64,000 nt of DNA from Flavilitoribacter nigricans DSM 23189 = NBRC 102662 (GCF_002646595.1 NZ_PDUD01000029.1:1-64000), one strand, 5' to 3'. Shown: positions 43,577-54,100, counted from the first letter of the stretch. Translations and numbers: made by a program. Notes: generated by a model from the sequence alone, not told the origin.

Positions 43577-43684
43577 AATGGGAAACGATGTTGGGATCTG
43601 GGGATAGGCCGGAGCCGGCAAAAGCTTTGGTAACGCATATCGCATCAAATCCCAACTCCTCATTGCTTATTTCAAAAAACAGAC

Positions 43685-44353
43685 ATGGCAAAATATACCA
43701 GATTACAAGTTGCACAGACCATGGCCGATAACGGCATGGTCCCTCTATTTTATCACCCGGACGTAGAACTGGGAAAGCAGGTGCTGAAAGCCTGCTACGA
43801 TGGCGGTGCCCGTTTGCTGGAATTCACCAATCGCGGTGATTTCGCCCACGAGGTATTTGCCGAACTGAACAAGTATGCGCTCAAGGAATTGCCGGGCATG
43901 ATGCTGGGCGTTGGCTCCATTGTGGATGCCGGTACCGCGGCACTCTATCTGCAGTTGGGCGCTAATTTTATCGTTAGCCCCATGCTGGTGGATGAGATTG
44001 CGGCCGTTTGCAACCGCCGGAAAGTCATGTGGTCTCCCGGATGCGGTACGCTGTCGGAGATCAATCGCGCCCACGAACTGGGTTGCGAAGTGGTCAAACT
44101 CTTCCCGGGTTCCAGCTACGGCCCCGGTTTTGTAAAAGCGATCAAAGGTCCCTGCCCCTGGTTGAGCATTATGCCGACCGGCGGCGTTACGCCCGAAGAA
44201 GCGAACCTGAGAGGCTGGTTCAATGCGGGCGTTACCTGTGTTGGTATGGGTTCCCAACTGATCAGCAGTGACATCCTGAAAAGCCGGGATTTTGCACTGC
44301 TGCAGAAAAATACCGAAGCGGCCCTGGCCCTGATCAAATCCATCCGTGGATGA
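43685..44353 (+). CDS. eda: KDPG aldolase
   Basis: A 222-residue cytoplasmic aldolase that splits 2-keto-3-deoxy-6-phosphogluconate into pyruvate and glyceraldehyde 3-phosphate. It has the catalytic Glu46 in LLEFTNRGD, SPGCGTLSE, and the Schiff-base Lys138 in EVVKLFPGS, all as in bacterial class I KDPG aldolases. It ends the hexuronate pathway begun by uxaC and kdgK. Its stop overlaps the next start by 4 bases (ATGA), so the phosphoesterase gene is translationally coupled to it. Confidence 0.93.
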   Translation: MAKYTRLQVAQTMADNGMVPLFYHPDVELGKQVLKACYDGGARLLEFTNRGDFAHEVFAELNKYALKELPGMMLGVGSIVDAGTAALYLQLGANFIVSPMLVDEIAAVCNRRKVMWSPGCGTLSEINRAHELGCEVVKLFPGSSYGPGFVKAIKGPCPWLSIMPTGGVTPEEANLRGWFNAGVTCVGMGSQLISSDILKSRDFALLQKNTEAALALIKSIRG

Positions 44354-45267
44354 TCCGGCTCGGCTGCATAGCAATAGGCATTTCGATCCTGCTTAGTTCC
44401 TGTACGGGTGCCCGGAAGATCCGATCACTGGGTGCCGTGCCGGAACTGGGCATGATCGCCGATTGTCAGTACGCCGATGCGCCTACACGCGGCGTGCGGC
44501 ATTACCAGCTATCTCCGGAAAAACTGCGGGCCTGTATCGCAGATTTCAATACGCTGGAACTTTCCCATATTTTCCATCTGGGTGATTTTATTGATATCGG
44601 AGGGATGGAGAGCGTAAATACCGTGATGCCCATTCTGCAAAGCGCCCGTGCGCCCCATACGCTCGTACTCGGAAATCACGATTTCGAGTTCCCGGATGAG
44701 CTGAAACCGGACGTTCCGAAGATCCTGGGACTATCCGACCGATACTTTTCCCTAAAAATGGACCATTGGCGATTTATCGTTGTGGATGGCAATGATGTGA
44801 GTCTCTACGCCTGGCCGGAAGGAAGCACCGCCCACCAGGAGGCAAAAAAGATCTACGATACGCAGTATCCGGGACGGCCCACCTACAACGGTGCCCTGGG
44901 TGAAGCCCAGATGAGCTGGCTGCAGGGGGAGTTACAAAAAGCGGAAAAGGCCGGAGAAAAGGTTATTCTATTCTGCCACTTCCCGCTCCTGCCGGTGGAT
45001 AATCACGTACTCTGGAACTCGGAGGAAGTGGTCGAGCTGATCAGTCAGTATGACTGCGTTAAGGCCTGGATGAACGGGCACAATCACGCGGGCGGCTACG
45101 TGGAATATAAAGGCATTCACTTCCTGACTTTCAAAGGGATGGTTGATACCGAGGAAAATTCCTACGCCACGATGGAACTGCGGGAAAATACCATCATCAT
45201 TCACGGCCGGGGACGCGAACCGGACCGTACGCTTCCCATTAAGCTTAGGGCAGTTCCGTCTGAATAA
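44350..45267 (+). CDS. Lipoprotein metallophosphoesterase, ADPRM-like
   Basis: A 305-residue lipoprotein (lipobox LLSSC, Cys18) with the calcineurin-like phosphoesterase metal motifs: D38 in IADCQYAD, GDFID at 78-82, GNHDFEF (H110), FCHFPLLP and GHNHAGG. The opening GMIADCQYADxxxxGVRHYQLSPEKL closely resembles manganese-dependent ADP-ribose/CDP-alcohol diphosphatases (ADPRM). It would act in the periplasm on a nucleotide-linked compound. It overlaps eda by 4 bases and is the last gene of the hexuronate operon. Its link with hexuronate is not obvious. Confidence 0.85.
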   Translation: MIRLGCIAIGISILLSSCTGARKIRSLGAVPELGMIADCQYADAPTRGVRHYQLSPEKLRACIADFNTLELSHIFHLGDFIDIGGMESVNTVMPILQSARAPHTLVLGNHDFEFPDELKPDVPKILGLSDRYFSLKMDHWRFIVVDGNDVSLYAWPEGSTAHQEAKKIYDTQYPGRPTYNGALGEAQMSWLQGELQKAEKAGEKVILFCHFPLLPVDNHVLWNSEEVVELISQYDCVKAWMNGHNHAGGYVEYKGIHFLTFKGMVDTEENSYATMELRENTIIIHGRGREPDRTLPIKLRAVPSE

Positions 45268-45273
45268 TTCCCG

Positions 45274-45378
45274 TTTTTTCAATCGTAATATCAATTGCAA
45301 TAGCATGGGAAAGGACAGCTTGCTGCTTCAATTTGACTTTTACGCTTGATTTTGAGTGATTGAAATTGCTATTGCTAC
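45274..45378 (-). repeat. CAAT/ATTG hairpin element, copy 3
   Basis: On the minus strand it reads GTAGCAATAGCAATTTCAAT, then ACTCAAAATCAAGCG and AAGCTGTCC, then an ATTG-rich arm. It matches copy 1 closely and lies in opposite orientation, between the phosphoesterase gene and a terminator. Confidence 0.75.
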
Positions 45379-45479
45379 AAAAAAAAAGGGGTGAGCAATG
45401 ATTAGTGAATGGATCCCGAAGATCCCTTCACCCTTCATTACTCACCTATACACACACAAAACCTAATTATCTTTTTTGG

Positions 45480-45517
45480 GGCCTGGATAGTGCCGGTATA
45501 ATGGCAATATCCAGGCC
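45480..45517. terminator. Hairpin between convergent genes
   Basis: Arms 45480-45494 (GGCCTGGATAGTGCC) and 45503-45517 pair over 15 bases with one mismatch. On the plus strand TTTGGTTTATTT follows; on the minus strand the T-rich signal is weaker. Confidence 0.65.
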
Positions 45518-45538
45518 TTTGGTTTATTTACTAGTGGC

Positions 45539-47977
45539 TTAATTCTGCTTTACCCGTGACTGCTCGTCATCCGTAGCCGTGTTACGGCGGCGTGCGGGTT
45601 TCACTTCCGAATTACCGAAGCTGTAGTTGAAGGTCAAATTGATCCGGCGGCTCTCATTCTTGTTCACAAGATCCAGGTTCAGGTCCGCCTGGCGGATACG
45701 CGCCTCGAACTGCCGGGTATTGAAAATATCATTGACGTTCAGACTGATCTTACCCTTTCCGTCCAGAATGGTCTTATTCAGACCGAAATCAATACTGTAC
45801 TGCGGACGTCCCTGGAAGATGCTGTAGATGAAAGCCGACTGGTAATATCCCGTAAGCTCCGCTTTAAAATCTCCCGGAAGGTTGAAGTTATTCGCTACGT
45901 AGAAATTGTAGGAAAACTGATCACTGTCCAGTTCACCGTCCATAAAGGGCGAGCGGTAGCTGTTCTGGTATCCGGTCACACTGAGTCGCAGCGTATACCA
46001 TTCACTGAGGGTAAAGGGAGCCGACAGGTTCAGGCTGATGTTGTCGAAGTTGGCCAGGTTCCGGTAAGTCTGGAACGTAGCCTGGCTCTCGTTATCCTGT
46101 TCCAGTACCTCCGTCATTGCGTCTTTGGTATGGCTGTAACTCAGGCTGGCGACAAAGCGGTTATTCAGGCTGTAGTTGATGCTGTAGGAATCCGTATACT
46201 GCGGTTGCAGGAAGGGATTACCTTTTCCGAAGGTGAACTGATCCAGGAAGAAAATAAAGGGGTTCAGATCCTGGTAGGAAGGACGGTCGATCCGGCGACT
46301 GTAAGCGTAGCTCAGATTGTGGGCCTTACCAACGGAGTGAGACAGACTCACACTCGGGAATAGATCCAGATAATCGCGTTTCACCCGTTCGTCCAGGGTC
46401 ACGGACATACCGTCCGAGATGGTGTATTCCGAACGCAGGCCCAGTTGCAGCATCAGCCCTTTGAACTGGTGACTGAAATTGGCGTAGGCCGCGTGGATGG
46501 TCTCTTCGTACTGGAACTGGTTGGTGCGGCTGTCGTCGATCACCCAGTCACCATCTTCCTGTTTTTGGAATTCGATGCCGTTGTCCGTGCTGACGATACT
46601 ACTCTTGGCTCCCAGTTCGATCTTGGTCTTTTCTCCGATCGGCTGGGTATAATCCACCTTGGCCGCCTTGATGCTCACGTCCGAGAAGTTGTTGGCCTGC
46701 AACAGATTAGGCGCTGCAACTTCTTCCTGATTGTCGTTGAGGAAATAATTGAAATAATCGGAATTGCTGCCATTGATAAAATCCGAGTAGTCAATATCCA
46801 CGGTCAGTTCCTTGCCATTATCGTCAAAGGCGTGCTTGAAATTGATGTTGTAAGTATAGTTATCCCAGTTGTCCTTGTGGTAACTGCCGGCATCGATCAG
46901 GGAATAATCCCAGGGGCTGGGGCCCGAAATGGCGGTGGAGTTGTTCCCTTTCTGTTTCCAGGTGCCGAAGCGTCCGTTAAACAGGGCGCCGATGGTCGTT
47001 TTTTCTCCGAGGAACCAGTCCCAGCCCAGTTGCACCCGATGGCTGCCGTACTCCCGGATGGAGTGGTTGAACTGGTCGAAGGAAGTCAGTCCGCCGTCGT
47101 AAGGGACCGTCCGGTCAATGTCGAGGTCCTGGAAACTGCGGTTGAAATAATAATCGTAGTTGCCATAGAGATTATAGTCTTTCTGGCGATAGTTGAAGCG
47201 CAGTCCGCCGTTGGCCTTGGGGAAAGATCCCACCCCGCCGCCTACCCGCAGGTTGGCGTTAAATCCGAGGTTCTTATCTTTTTTCATCTGAATATTGATG
47301 ATCCCGGCGTTCCCGGACGCATCGTATTTGGCGGAGGGGTTGAGCATGATCTCGATCCGCTCGATGGCATCCGCCGGGGTGCTTTCCAGCATCCGCACCA
47401 CTTCCTCGTTCGACAGATAACTCTGTTTGCCGTTGATCAGGATCAGTACGCCCTGCTTACCTTTCAGGCTGATGTTGTTGTTCTGGTCCAGCACTACCCC
47501 CGGCGCTTTGGACAGTAGTTCCAGCGCATTGTTACCCGCCGCAACGGGGCTACTTTCCACGTTGACGACCAGTTTGTCCGCCCGCAATTCAATGAACGGC
47601 TTCTGCGCGGAAACGACTACTTCCGACAACTGCGCCGCGTCGGTATTCAACTGCAGCGTGGGCAGGCGAAATTTTGGGTTGGCGGCATTCAATTCGATAA
47701 CGGCACTGAACACCGGTTTGTAACCGATCAGATTGGCCTGAATGAGGTACTGGCCGCTGGCCAGGTCTTCAAATGCAAAGTAACCGGTAGAGTCGGTGAT
47801 GGCGCCCTTGATGAGGCTGCTGTCCGACGGTTGTAAGAGCAGCACATTGGCAAAGTCTACCGCTTCCGAGCGTTCGTTCTGAACGAAGCCGTCCACAATA
47901 GCTTTGCCGTTGGATTGTGCCGACAGTTGGGTGAAAACTAACAAGAGTACATACAGTAGGGTGATCTCCTTTTTCAT
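45539..47977 (-). CDS. TonB-dependent outer-membrane receptor
   Basis: An 812-residue outer-membrane beta-barrel protein. Residues 1-20 are a signal peptide (LLYVLLLVFTQLSAQ). Residues about 24-115 form a carboxypeptidase regulatory-like domain (VDGFVQNERSEAVDFANVLL; TDSTGYFAFEDL), typical of Bacteroidota receptors. Then comes a plug (VNVESSPVAAGNNALELLSKAPGV; MLNPSAKYDASGNAGIINIQMKK) and a barrel of about 22 strands rich in Tyr and Asn, ending in FNYSFGNSEVKPARRR. The ending lacks the usual terminal aromatic, since about 20 charged residues follow. It belongs to the OMP_b-brl type found without a SusD partner. Ligand unknown. Confidence 0.9.
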   Translation of the reverse strand: MKKEITLLYVLLLVFTQLSAQSNGKAIVDGFVQNERSEAVDFANVLLLQPSDSSLIKGAITDSTGYFAFEDLASGQYLIQANLIGYKPVFSAVIELNAANPKFRLPTLQLNTDAAQLSEVVVSAQKPFIELRADKLVVNVESSPVAAGNNALELLSKAPGVVLDQNNNISLKGKQGVLILINGKQSYLSNEEVVRMLESTPADAIERIEIMLNPSAKYDASGNAGIINIQMKKDKNLGFNANLRVGGGVGSFPKANGGLRFNYRQKDYNLYGNYDYYFNRSFQDLDIDRTVPYDGGLTSFDQFNHSIREYGSHRVQLGWDWFLGEKTTIGALFNGRFGTWKQKGNNSTAISGPSPWDYSLIDAGSYHKDNWDNYTYNINFKHAFDDNGKELTVDIDYSDFINGSNSDYFNYFLNDNQEEVAAPNLLQANNFSDVSIKAAKVDYTQPIGEKTKIELGAKSSIVSTDNGIEFQKQEDGDWVIDDSRTNQFQYEETIHAAYANFSHQFKGLMLQLGLRSEYTISDGMSVTLDERVKRDYLDLFPSVSLSHSVGKAHNLSYAYSRRIDRPSYQDLNPFIFFLDQFTFGKGNPFLQPQYTDSYSINYSLNNRFVASLSYSHTKDAMTEVLEQDNESQATFQTYRNLANFDNISLNLSAPFTLSEWYTLRLSVTGYQNSYRSPFMDGELDSDQFSYNFYVANNFNLPGDFKAELTGYYQSAFIYSIFQGRPQYSIDFGLNKTILDGKGKISLNVNDIFNTRQFEARIRQADLNLDLVNKNESRRINLTFNYSFGNSEVKPARRRNTATDDEQSRVKQN

Positions 47978-48183
47978 AATTACAGTCTAAGATTTCGTGT
48001 GATTGATTTTGTAGAGGAGACGGGTGGCCATAAGGAGATGTTACAGATAAATCGGCAAGTCCGACGAAAAGGCCCATATCTTCGATGAATGAATGGCCAT
48101 GGTGGACAGAAAAATGAAAATAAAGCGCACCGCACTTACCAATTTTTCGTCGGCGCGTTTATTTTTACGCCAAATTGAAACCT

Positions 48184-49035
48184 ATGCAACTGGATCCGGA
48201 ATATTTACCTATAGTTTATGCGATCGGGATTATAATTATCACTTTTATAGTCTCTTACGTATTCAACAGAGTCTTCAGGCGCTTCATCCTGAAGTCCTCG
48301 CTGATCCTGAAGAACGACCCCACCAATTACCAGTTCCTGCGGCACGCCGTTACCGCCGTGATCTACACCATCGGTATCGGTATGGCGATCTTCCAGATCG
48401 ATTCGCTGAAAGCCGTAGCCGGCTCCCTGCTGGCCGGTGCGGGTATTCTGGCGGTGGCGGTTGGTTTTGCCTCCCAGCACGCCTTGAGCAATGTGATCAG
48501 CGGTCTGTTCATCATCCTGTTCAAACCCTACCGGATCAACGACCGGATCACGGTGAAAGACACCATGTCGGGTGTCGTGGAAGATATTACCCTGCGCCAT
48601 ACGGTGATCCGGGATTTCCAGAATAAACGCATCGTTATTCCCAATTCGGTGATCAGTAATGAGACCATTGTGAATGCAGACATGACCGACGAAAAGGTCT
48701 GTCGGTTTGTGGAGATCGGTATCAGTTACGATTCCGATTTCAAACGGGCGAAAGAGATCCTGCGGGAAGAGGCCATGAAGCACCCGCTGCATATCGACAA
48801 TCGCACCGAAGAAGCCATTGCTGAAGGTAAAGACGAAATTGTGGTGCGGGTGGTCAGTTTCGGTGATTCTTCCGTCAATCTACGGGCCTGGGTCTGGGCC
48901 AGCGATCAAGCCAAGGGCTTTGAGATGCACTGTGATCTCCTGGAAAGCATTAAAGAACGCTTTGATGCCGAAGGGATTGAGATCCCATTCCCCTACCGGA
49001 CCCTGGTTTTTAAAAATAGTATGCCAAATAACTAG
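48184..49035 (+). CDS. Small-conductance mechanosensitive channel (MscS)
   Basis: A 283-residue inner-membrane channel. Three helices at the N-terminus lead to the pore helix SLLAGAGILAVAVGFASQHALSNVISGLF (alanine/glycine-rich, as in MscS), then the beta domain (RITVKDTMSGVVEDITLRHTVIRDFQNKRIVIPNSVI) and the alpha/beta C-terminal domain. It should relieve osmotic down-shock. The ATG at 48184 was preferred over a TTG three codons upstream. It is divergent from the TonB receptor and followed by a DUF389 gene. Confidence 0.93.
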   Translation: MQLDPEYLPIVYAIGIIIITFIVSYVFNRVFRRFILKSSLILKNDPTNYQFLRHAVTAVIYTIGIGMAIFQIDSLKAVAGSLLAGAGILAVAVGFASQHALSNVISGLFIILFKPYRINDRITVKDTMSGVVEDITLRHTVIRDFQNKRIVIPNSVISNETIVNADMTDEKVCRFVEIGISYDSDFKRAKEILREEAMKHPLHIDNRTEEAIAEGKDEIVVRVVSFGDSSVNLRAWVWASDQAKGFEMHCDLLESIKERFDAEGIEIPFPYRTLVFKNSMPNN

Positions 49036-49107
49036 TGATTTCCTTATGTTTGGAATTATTTCATCATTTGAGTTGCCGGGCAACTGGAATGCTAACTACT
49101 CCCACAC

Positions 49108-50508
49108 ATGACCCAGAGAAAAGTAACCTTAGGACCGCTGCTGAGATATTTGCGCATTTTCCTGAAGGATCGTTTCAATCTGGAGGAAGATAAAGCTTCC
49201 GAAAAAGCGACGATCGAGGATATTAAAAGAGGGGTTGTTTTCCGGGGAGCCAACCTCTGGATCCTGATCTTTGCCATAATGGTCGCTTCGGTCGGTCTGA
49301 ACGTGAACAGCCCGGCGGTCATCATCGGGGCCATGTTGATCTCCCCCCTGATGGGTCCCATCATGGGGATCGGCCTGGGCGTGGGCATCAACGATTTCGA
49401 ACTGATCATTAAGGCCTTCCGCAACCTCGCCATCGCTGCGGGTATCAGTGTACTTACGTCCGCACTTTACTTCTGGATCTCTCCGCTGAACGACGCGCAG
49501 TCCGAGCTCCTGGCCCGGACCACCCCTACCCTGTGGGACGTCCTTATCGCCCTGTTCGGCGGTTTGTCGGGTATCGTGGCCGGTAGCCGGAAGGAGAAAA
49601 GCAACGCCATTCCGGGAGTAGCCATTGCCACGGCCCTGATGCCGCCCCTATGTACGGCCGGTTTCGGTCTGGCTACCGGGCAGTGGAATTATTTCTTCGG
49701 TGCCTTTTACCTCTTCTTCATCAATAGCGTTTTCATCAGCTTTTCCACTTATCTGATCGTTCGCCTGCTGGGTTACAAATCCAAAGAATTTGTGGACGAA
49801 AAACGCGAGCGAACGGTTAAGCGCTACATTTATATCCTGGTCATTCTCACCGTTATTCCGAGTATCTATACGGCCTATAATGTGGTCACGCGCAGCATCT
49901 TCGAACAAAATGCGAACCTGTTCGTCAGCCGCGAGCTGCAGTTCGATAATTGCCAGGTGATCAATAAGCACTACCATTTTGACAACGAGCAGAACCGCAT
50001 CGAGGTCACTCTGTTCGGCCAGCCGGTCCCTCCCGAAGAGATCCAGCGCGTGGAAGCCAAGATGGCCGAGTATCACCTGGGGAATGCCAACCTGCTCGTT
50101 CGTCAGGGCTACACGGCGGAAGAAGGCATAGACCTTGCCACCGTCGAACAGATGAACCAGCAGATGCGCACCGGCATCATTGAAGAACTTTACAAAAAGA
50201 ATGAGGAAGCCCTGCGCGGCAAGGACGCCCAGATCAAATTACTGGAAGCAGAGATCCTGCGCATGCGGGCCAAGGAGATGCCGATCGTGGACCTCGCTCA
50301 GGAAGCAAAGGCCATCAACAAGAACATCCGCGAACTGAGCGTGGTGGAATCCATCGTATCCAATATCCAGGACAGCCTGACTTACGATACGGTCTATCTG
50401 GCGTACGCAAAATTTGCCTGGCGTCCGCGCCGGGTAGAAAGGGAGCAGATCGAAGAGTGGCTGAAGGCGCGCACGAAGGCTGCATCCATAAAGCTGGTGA
50501 TCAACTAG
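49108..50508 (+). CDS. DUF389 membrane protein
   Basis: A 466-residue membrane protein of the DUF389/TIGR00341 type. Its core has the conserved LNVNSPAVIIGAMLISPLMGPI, GIVAGSRKEKSNAIPGVAIATALMPPLC and FFGAFYLFFINSVFISF, all in the membrane. About 210 residues after the last helix form a soluble, coiled C-terminal part (LLEAEILRMRAKEMPIVDLAQEAK). The family has no settled function. It begins 72 bases after the MscS gene, so both may be expressed together. Confidence 0.9.
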   Translation: MTQRKVTLGPLLRYLRIFLKDRFNLEEDKASEKATIEDIKRGVVFRGANLWILIFAIMVASVGLNVNSPAVIIGAMLISPLMGPIMGIGLGVGINDFELIIKAFRNLAIAAGISVLTSALYFWISPLNDAQSELLARTTPTLWDVLIALFGGLSGIVAGSRKEKSNAIPGVAIATALMPPLCTAGFGLATGQWNYFFGAFYLFFINSVFISFSTYLIVRLLGYKSKEFVDEKRERTVKRYIYILVILTVIPSIYTAYNVVTRSIFEQNANLFVSRELQFDNCQVINKHYHFDNEQNRIEVTLFGQPVPPEEIQRVEAKMAEYHLGNANLLVRQGYTAEEGIDLATVEQMNQQMRTGIIEELYKKNEEALRGKDAQIKLLEAEILRMRAKEMPIVDLAQEAKAINKNIRELSVVESIVSNIQDSLTYDTVYLAYAKFAWRPRRVEREQIEEWLKARTKAASIKLVIN

Positions 50509-51182
50509 CTTGGAATACACCGATATGCGGACACTCCATCTGTCATCTCATTGTAAAAAATTGGGATTGCGGAGGACTGCAGTAGCTACGACCGTTTCTT
50601 GATCCCCGCATTTATGCTGCGAAAACCGCTAGTCGGGTGGGTACAGCAAAGGGGAAGAAAATTCACCTTATTTGCCTAAATCTCAATTTTTTAAGATACA
50701 TTTATGTCAAATTTAGGTTTGGGTAACTTCCTAAAAGCTAAATTTGTATCAGAGCCCAATATAATCTTAGACCATAAAATTAACTCAGTACCTATTACCA
50801 AGGTCTGGTTGAAAGCAAGAACTGCAGCTATCTGGAGTTCGCAGTGACTTGCTATTCGCGATTTCTCCGCAGGACGGAAAAATCCCAGATGTTGATTATT
50901 TTCTGCAGGAAGGGGATCACTGAGTTTTACTACCCTGAAACATTCAGCGTAGTCGGTTTATAAGATCAACGGGTTTTGAGCTTACGTGTCATCCTGTAAG
51001 CCGGTAGGCATGCTTTCTTCCAATTCTCCTGCATGCTGAAAACTGCCATTCTCGCAGATCTTACTCAATTTTTTTCTCGTGTCATGGTTTTGGGCCAGAG
51101 CCCAATACTTTCCTAAAATCCAATCTTTGAAAGAGGTAAAAGCTTTAGACGCTTTCATAGTTTAAAACTGATATAAGCGACT
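50509..51182. other. Intergenic region with one small reading frame
   Basis: About 670 bases. Several short open frames exist, but none has a clear motif, and stop codons break the longer ones. The best is the 58-residue frame at 50982-51158. A promoter for the large downstream gene must lie here but no convincing -33/-7 pair was found. Confidence 0.5.
50982..51158 (-). CDS. Possible 58-residue protein
   Basis: A short frame from ATG 51158 to TAA 50982. The peptide begins MKASKAFTSFKDWILGKYW and continues with a charged part (HDTRKKLSKICENG, ELEESMP). It is divergent from the large kinase gene with 24 bases between the start codons. It has no known motif or signal sequence; it may be a decayed or accidental frame. 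Confidence 0.3.
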   Translation of the reverse strand: MKASKAFTSFKDWILGKYWALAQNHDTRKKLSKICENGSFQHAGELEESMPTGLQDDT

Positions 51183-54100
51183 ATGAATCAAAACAAGGAT
51201 CACTTTTTGATCGTCGGTATCGGCGCATCAGCGGGAGGACTAGCGGTATTGAAGAAACTGGTTAAAGCTCTTCCGGAGCATCCGGGCATGGGTTTCGTGA
51301 TCGTGCAACATCTCGATCCGAACCATAAAAGCCTGTTGGTGGAGCTATTGGCTAAAGAAAGCCCTTTACCCGTAAAGGAAGCCGAAGACAATGAGCCTAT
51401 CCACCCGGATCATATCTATGTGATCCCTCCCAATACATATCTCGAACTGCACCGCGGTATCATTAAGGTGAGTAACCCCCAGGTAGCCCGCGGCCAACGA
51501 AAAGCCATTGATCATTTTTTCCGATCGCTGGCCAGGGATCGCGGGAGTTCCTGTGCGGGTATTGTGCTTTCCGGTTCGGGCAGTGACGGTACCGCCGGTC
51601 TGCGGGAGATCAAAGCGGCGGGCGGGCTGACTCTCGCCCAGGATCCGGAAGAAGCCGAACACGACAGTATGCCCCGGAGCGCCATTCAGGCCAATGTGAT
51701 CGACGAAGTAATCGAGGTGACGGCTATTCCGGACAAGCTGAAACAGTTTAAGGAACATCCCGTCATTTTCGAAAAACAAAAAAAGACGACCAGATCCAAA
51801 AACGGAGAAAACCTCAGTGAGATCTCCGCCATATTGAAAACCCACGAAGATTTCAACCTGAAGCAATACAAACCCAGTACGGTTTTGCGCCGTATAGCCC
51901 GGCGGATGAGCCTGACGAATGTCGAGGAGTACGAAGAATACCTGGAAATTTTGCGCACCCATTCCGAGGAGCGAAAAAATCTGACCAAGGACTTACTGAT
52001 CAATGTGACCGACTTTTTCCGGGATCCGGCGGCCTTTGAGGTCCTGGACTCCAAAGTGATCCCGGATATATTGAAAAAATTGAACCCCGACCAGGATATC
52101 CGGGTCTGGATAGCGGGCTGCGCCAGTGGAGAGGAAGCGTATTCCGTCGCTATTTTGCTGCTGGAAGCAGTCGAACAGATGAACCTTACCAATGAGATCA
52201 AGATCTTTGCCACCGATATTAACGAACACGCTATAAAAATTGCCCGGAAGGGCGTTTATCCGGAAAGCATTACGGGAGAAGTACCTAAGAAATTGCTCGA
52301 CAAATACTTCATCAAACAGAGCAAATCTCCGGGACAATACCGGATCAGGGGAGGGGTTAGGGATGTGATCTCCTTCGCCCTGCAAAATGTAGCTACCGAC
52401 CCTCCCTTCCACCATATGCACCTCATTTGTTGCCGGAATTTGCTGATCTATTTCCGAAAGGAGATCCAGGAAAAAGTGATGAGTTCCTTTTATTTTGCCC
52501 TGAACGATGGATTCTACCTCTTTCTGGGTAGCTCAGAAACTACCGGTAAAAGAACCGAACTGTTCAAAACCATTGCCAAAAAATGGCGGATTTACCAGAA
52601 AACCCCGGTATCCGATGATAAGCAGGTCATGCTGCATCATCTGCAAACCCGAAATACCCCATCCTACAGCAGGAAATCAGATAACATGAGCGGTTCGGAA
52701 GATAACCGAAAATCCCTGACCCGAAGCGATCTGCTCCGACGCTCCCTGCTGGAAACTTTCCTGCCTCCGGGAGTGATCGTGGATCGAGAAGGGAATATCC
52801 AATACAACCACGGCAATTGGAAAGACTACCTCAGCATTCCCAGCGGTGAACCCCGCAATGAGATCACTCAACTCGTATTGCCGGCCCTGCGCTCCAGAAT
52901 ACGGAGCGCCTTATACAAAATAAAGAAAACCAACGAGCCGCTAAATTTTCGCTGCGTCCTACCGAAAGAAGAGACCGGTAACGAGACCCGAACGGTCCAG
53001 GTAGAGCTCTCCCCTATCCATAACCCGGCATTATCCGATGAATATATGATCGGTATTATTTTCCGGGAGGGACGGGAACTGGAAGAGGATGAAAAAGTCC
53101 TGCTCACCAAAGACGACGAGAATAAGGCCAATCAAAGTCTGGAACAGGAACTGTCCGAAACCAAGGAGGAACTGCAAAACACCATTGAGGAACTGGAAAC
53201 CAGTACTGAGGAGTTGAAAGCTTCCCACGAAGAAGCCCTCTCGACAAACGAAGAACTGCAGTCCGCCAACGAGGAACTGGAGGCTAGCGCCGAAGAAATG
53301 CGTTCGCTTAACGAAGAGCTGAGCACGGTCAACGCCCAGTTGAAGGATAAGATCGATCAGTTGCAGAATGCCAACGACGATGTGGAGAATTTCTTTGCGA
53401 GCACCAACCTGCCGACCATATTTCTGGATCCCGATCTGACCATCCAGCGGTATACCAATGCCGCCGAACAATTGCTGAAAATGGGCCCACGGGATATCGG
53501 GCGGCCGATCAACTCCATCGGCCGCGAACTGGTGGATGAAAATCTGATGGAGGAGTGTCAGAAGGTACTGCTCAATTTCCAGCCCATCCGCCGGGAAAAA
53601 CGTTCCTACGACGGGCGCTGGTATATCCGGCAGATCACGCCCTACCGCACCGAAGATCGCAGGATAGAAGGCGTGGTGCTGGTTTTTCAGGACGTAACCG
53701 AGATCAAGGAATTGTCCAAGAGGGCCGAAGAAAGGGAAAATCAGCAGGCCGTGGTGGCCAAGCTGGGGATGATTGCATTGTCCGGAGCACAGCCGGAAGA
53801 GTTGATCCATCAGGCAGTACGCCAGGTAGCGCATACCCTGAAAGCCGATTTTTGCAAGATCCTGAAGTACCGGGCCGAAAGCTCGGATTTTCTGCTGCTG
53901 GCCGGGATCGGCTGGGACAACGGCCTGGTCGGTAATGCGGTTATACCCGCCGCTCAGGATTCCCAGGCCGGCTACACCATGATCTCCCAGGAACCCATCA
54001 TTGTGCATAACCTCAGTAAGGAAAAACGCTTTACCGGTCCGGCGCTGCTGCAGAACCACCAGGTAGTGAGCGGGATCAGTTGCCTGATCAACCATTCCGA

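Noticed and set aside
50820-50912. Possible pseudogene piece (frame ending IPDVDYFLQEGDH)
   Set aside because: Only about 30 codons, with other frames equally open; no related gene could be named.
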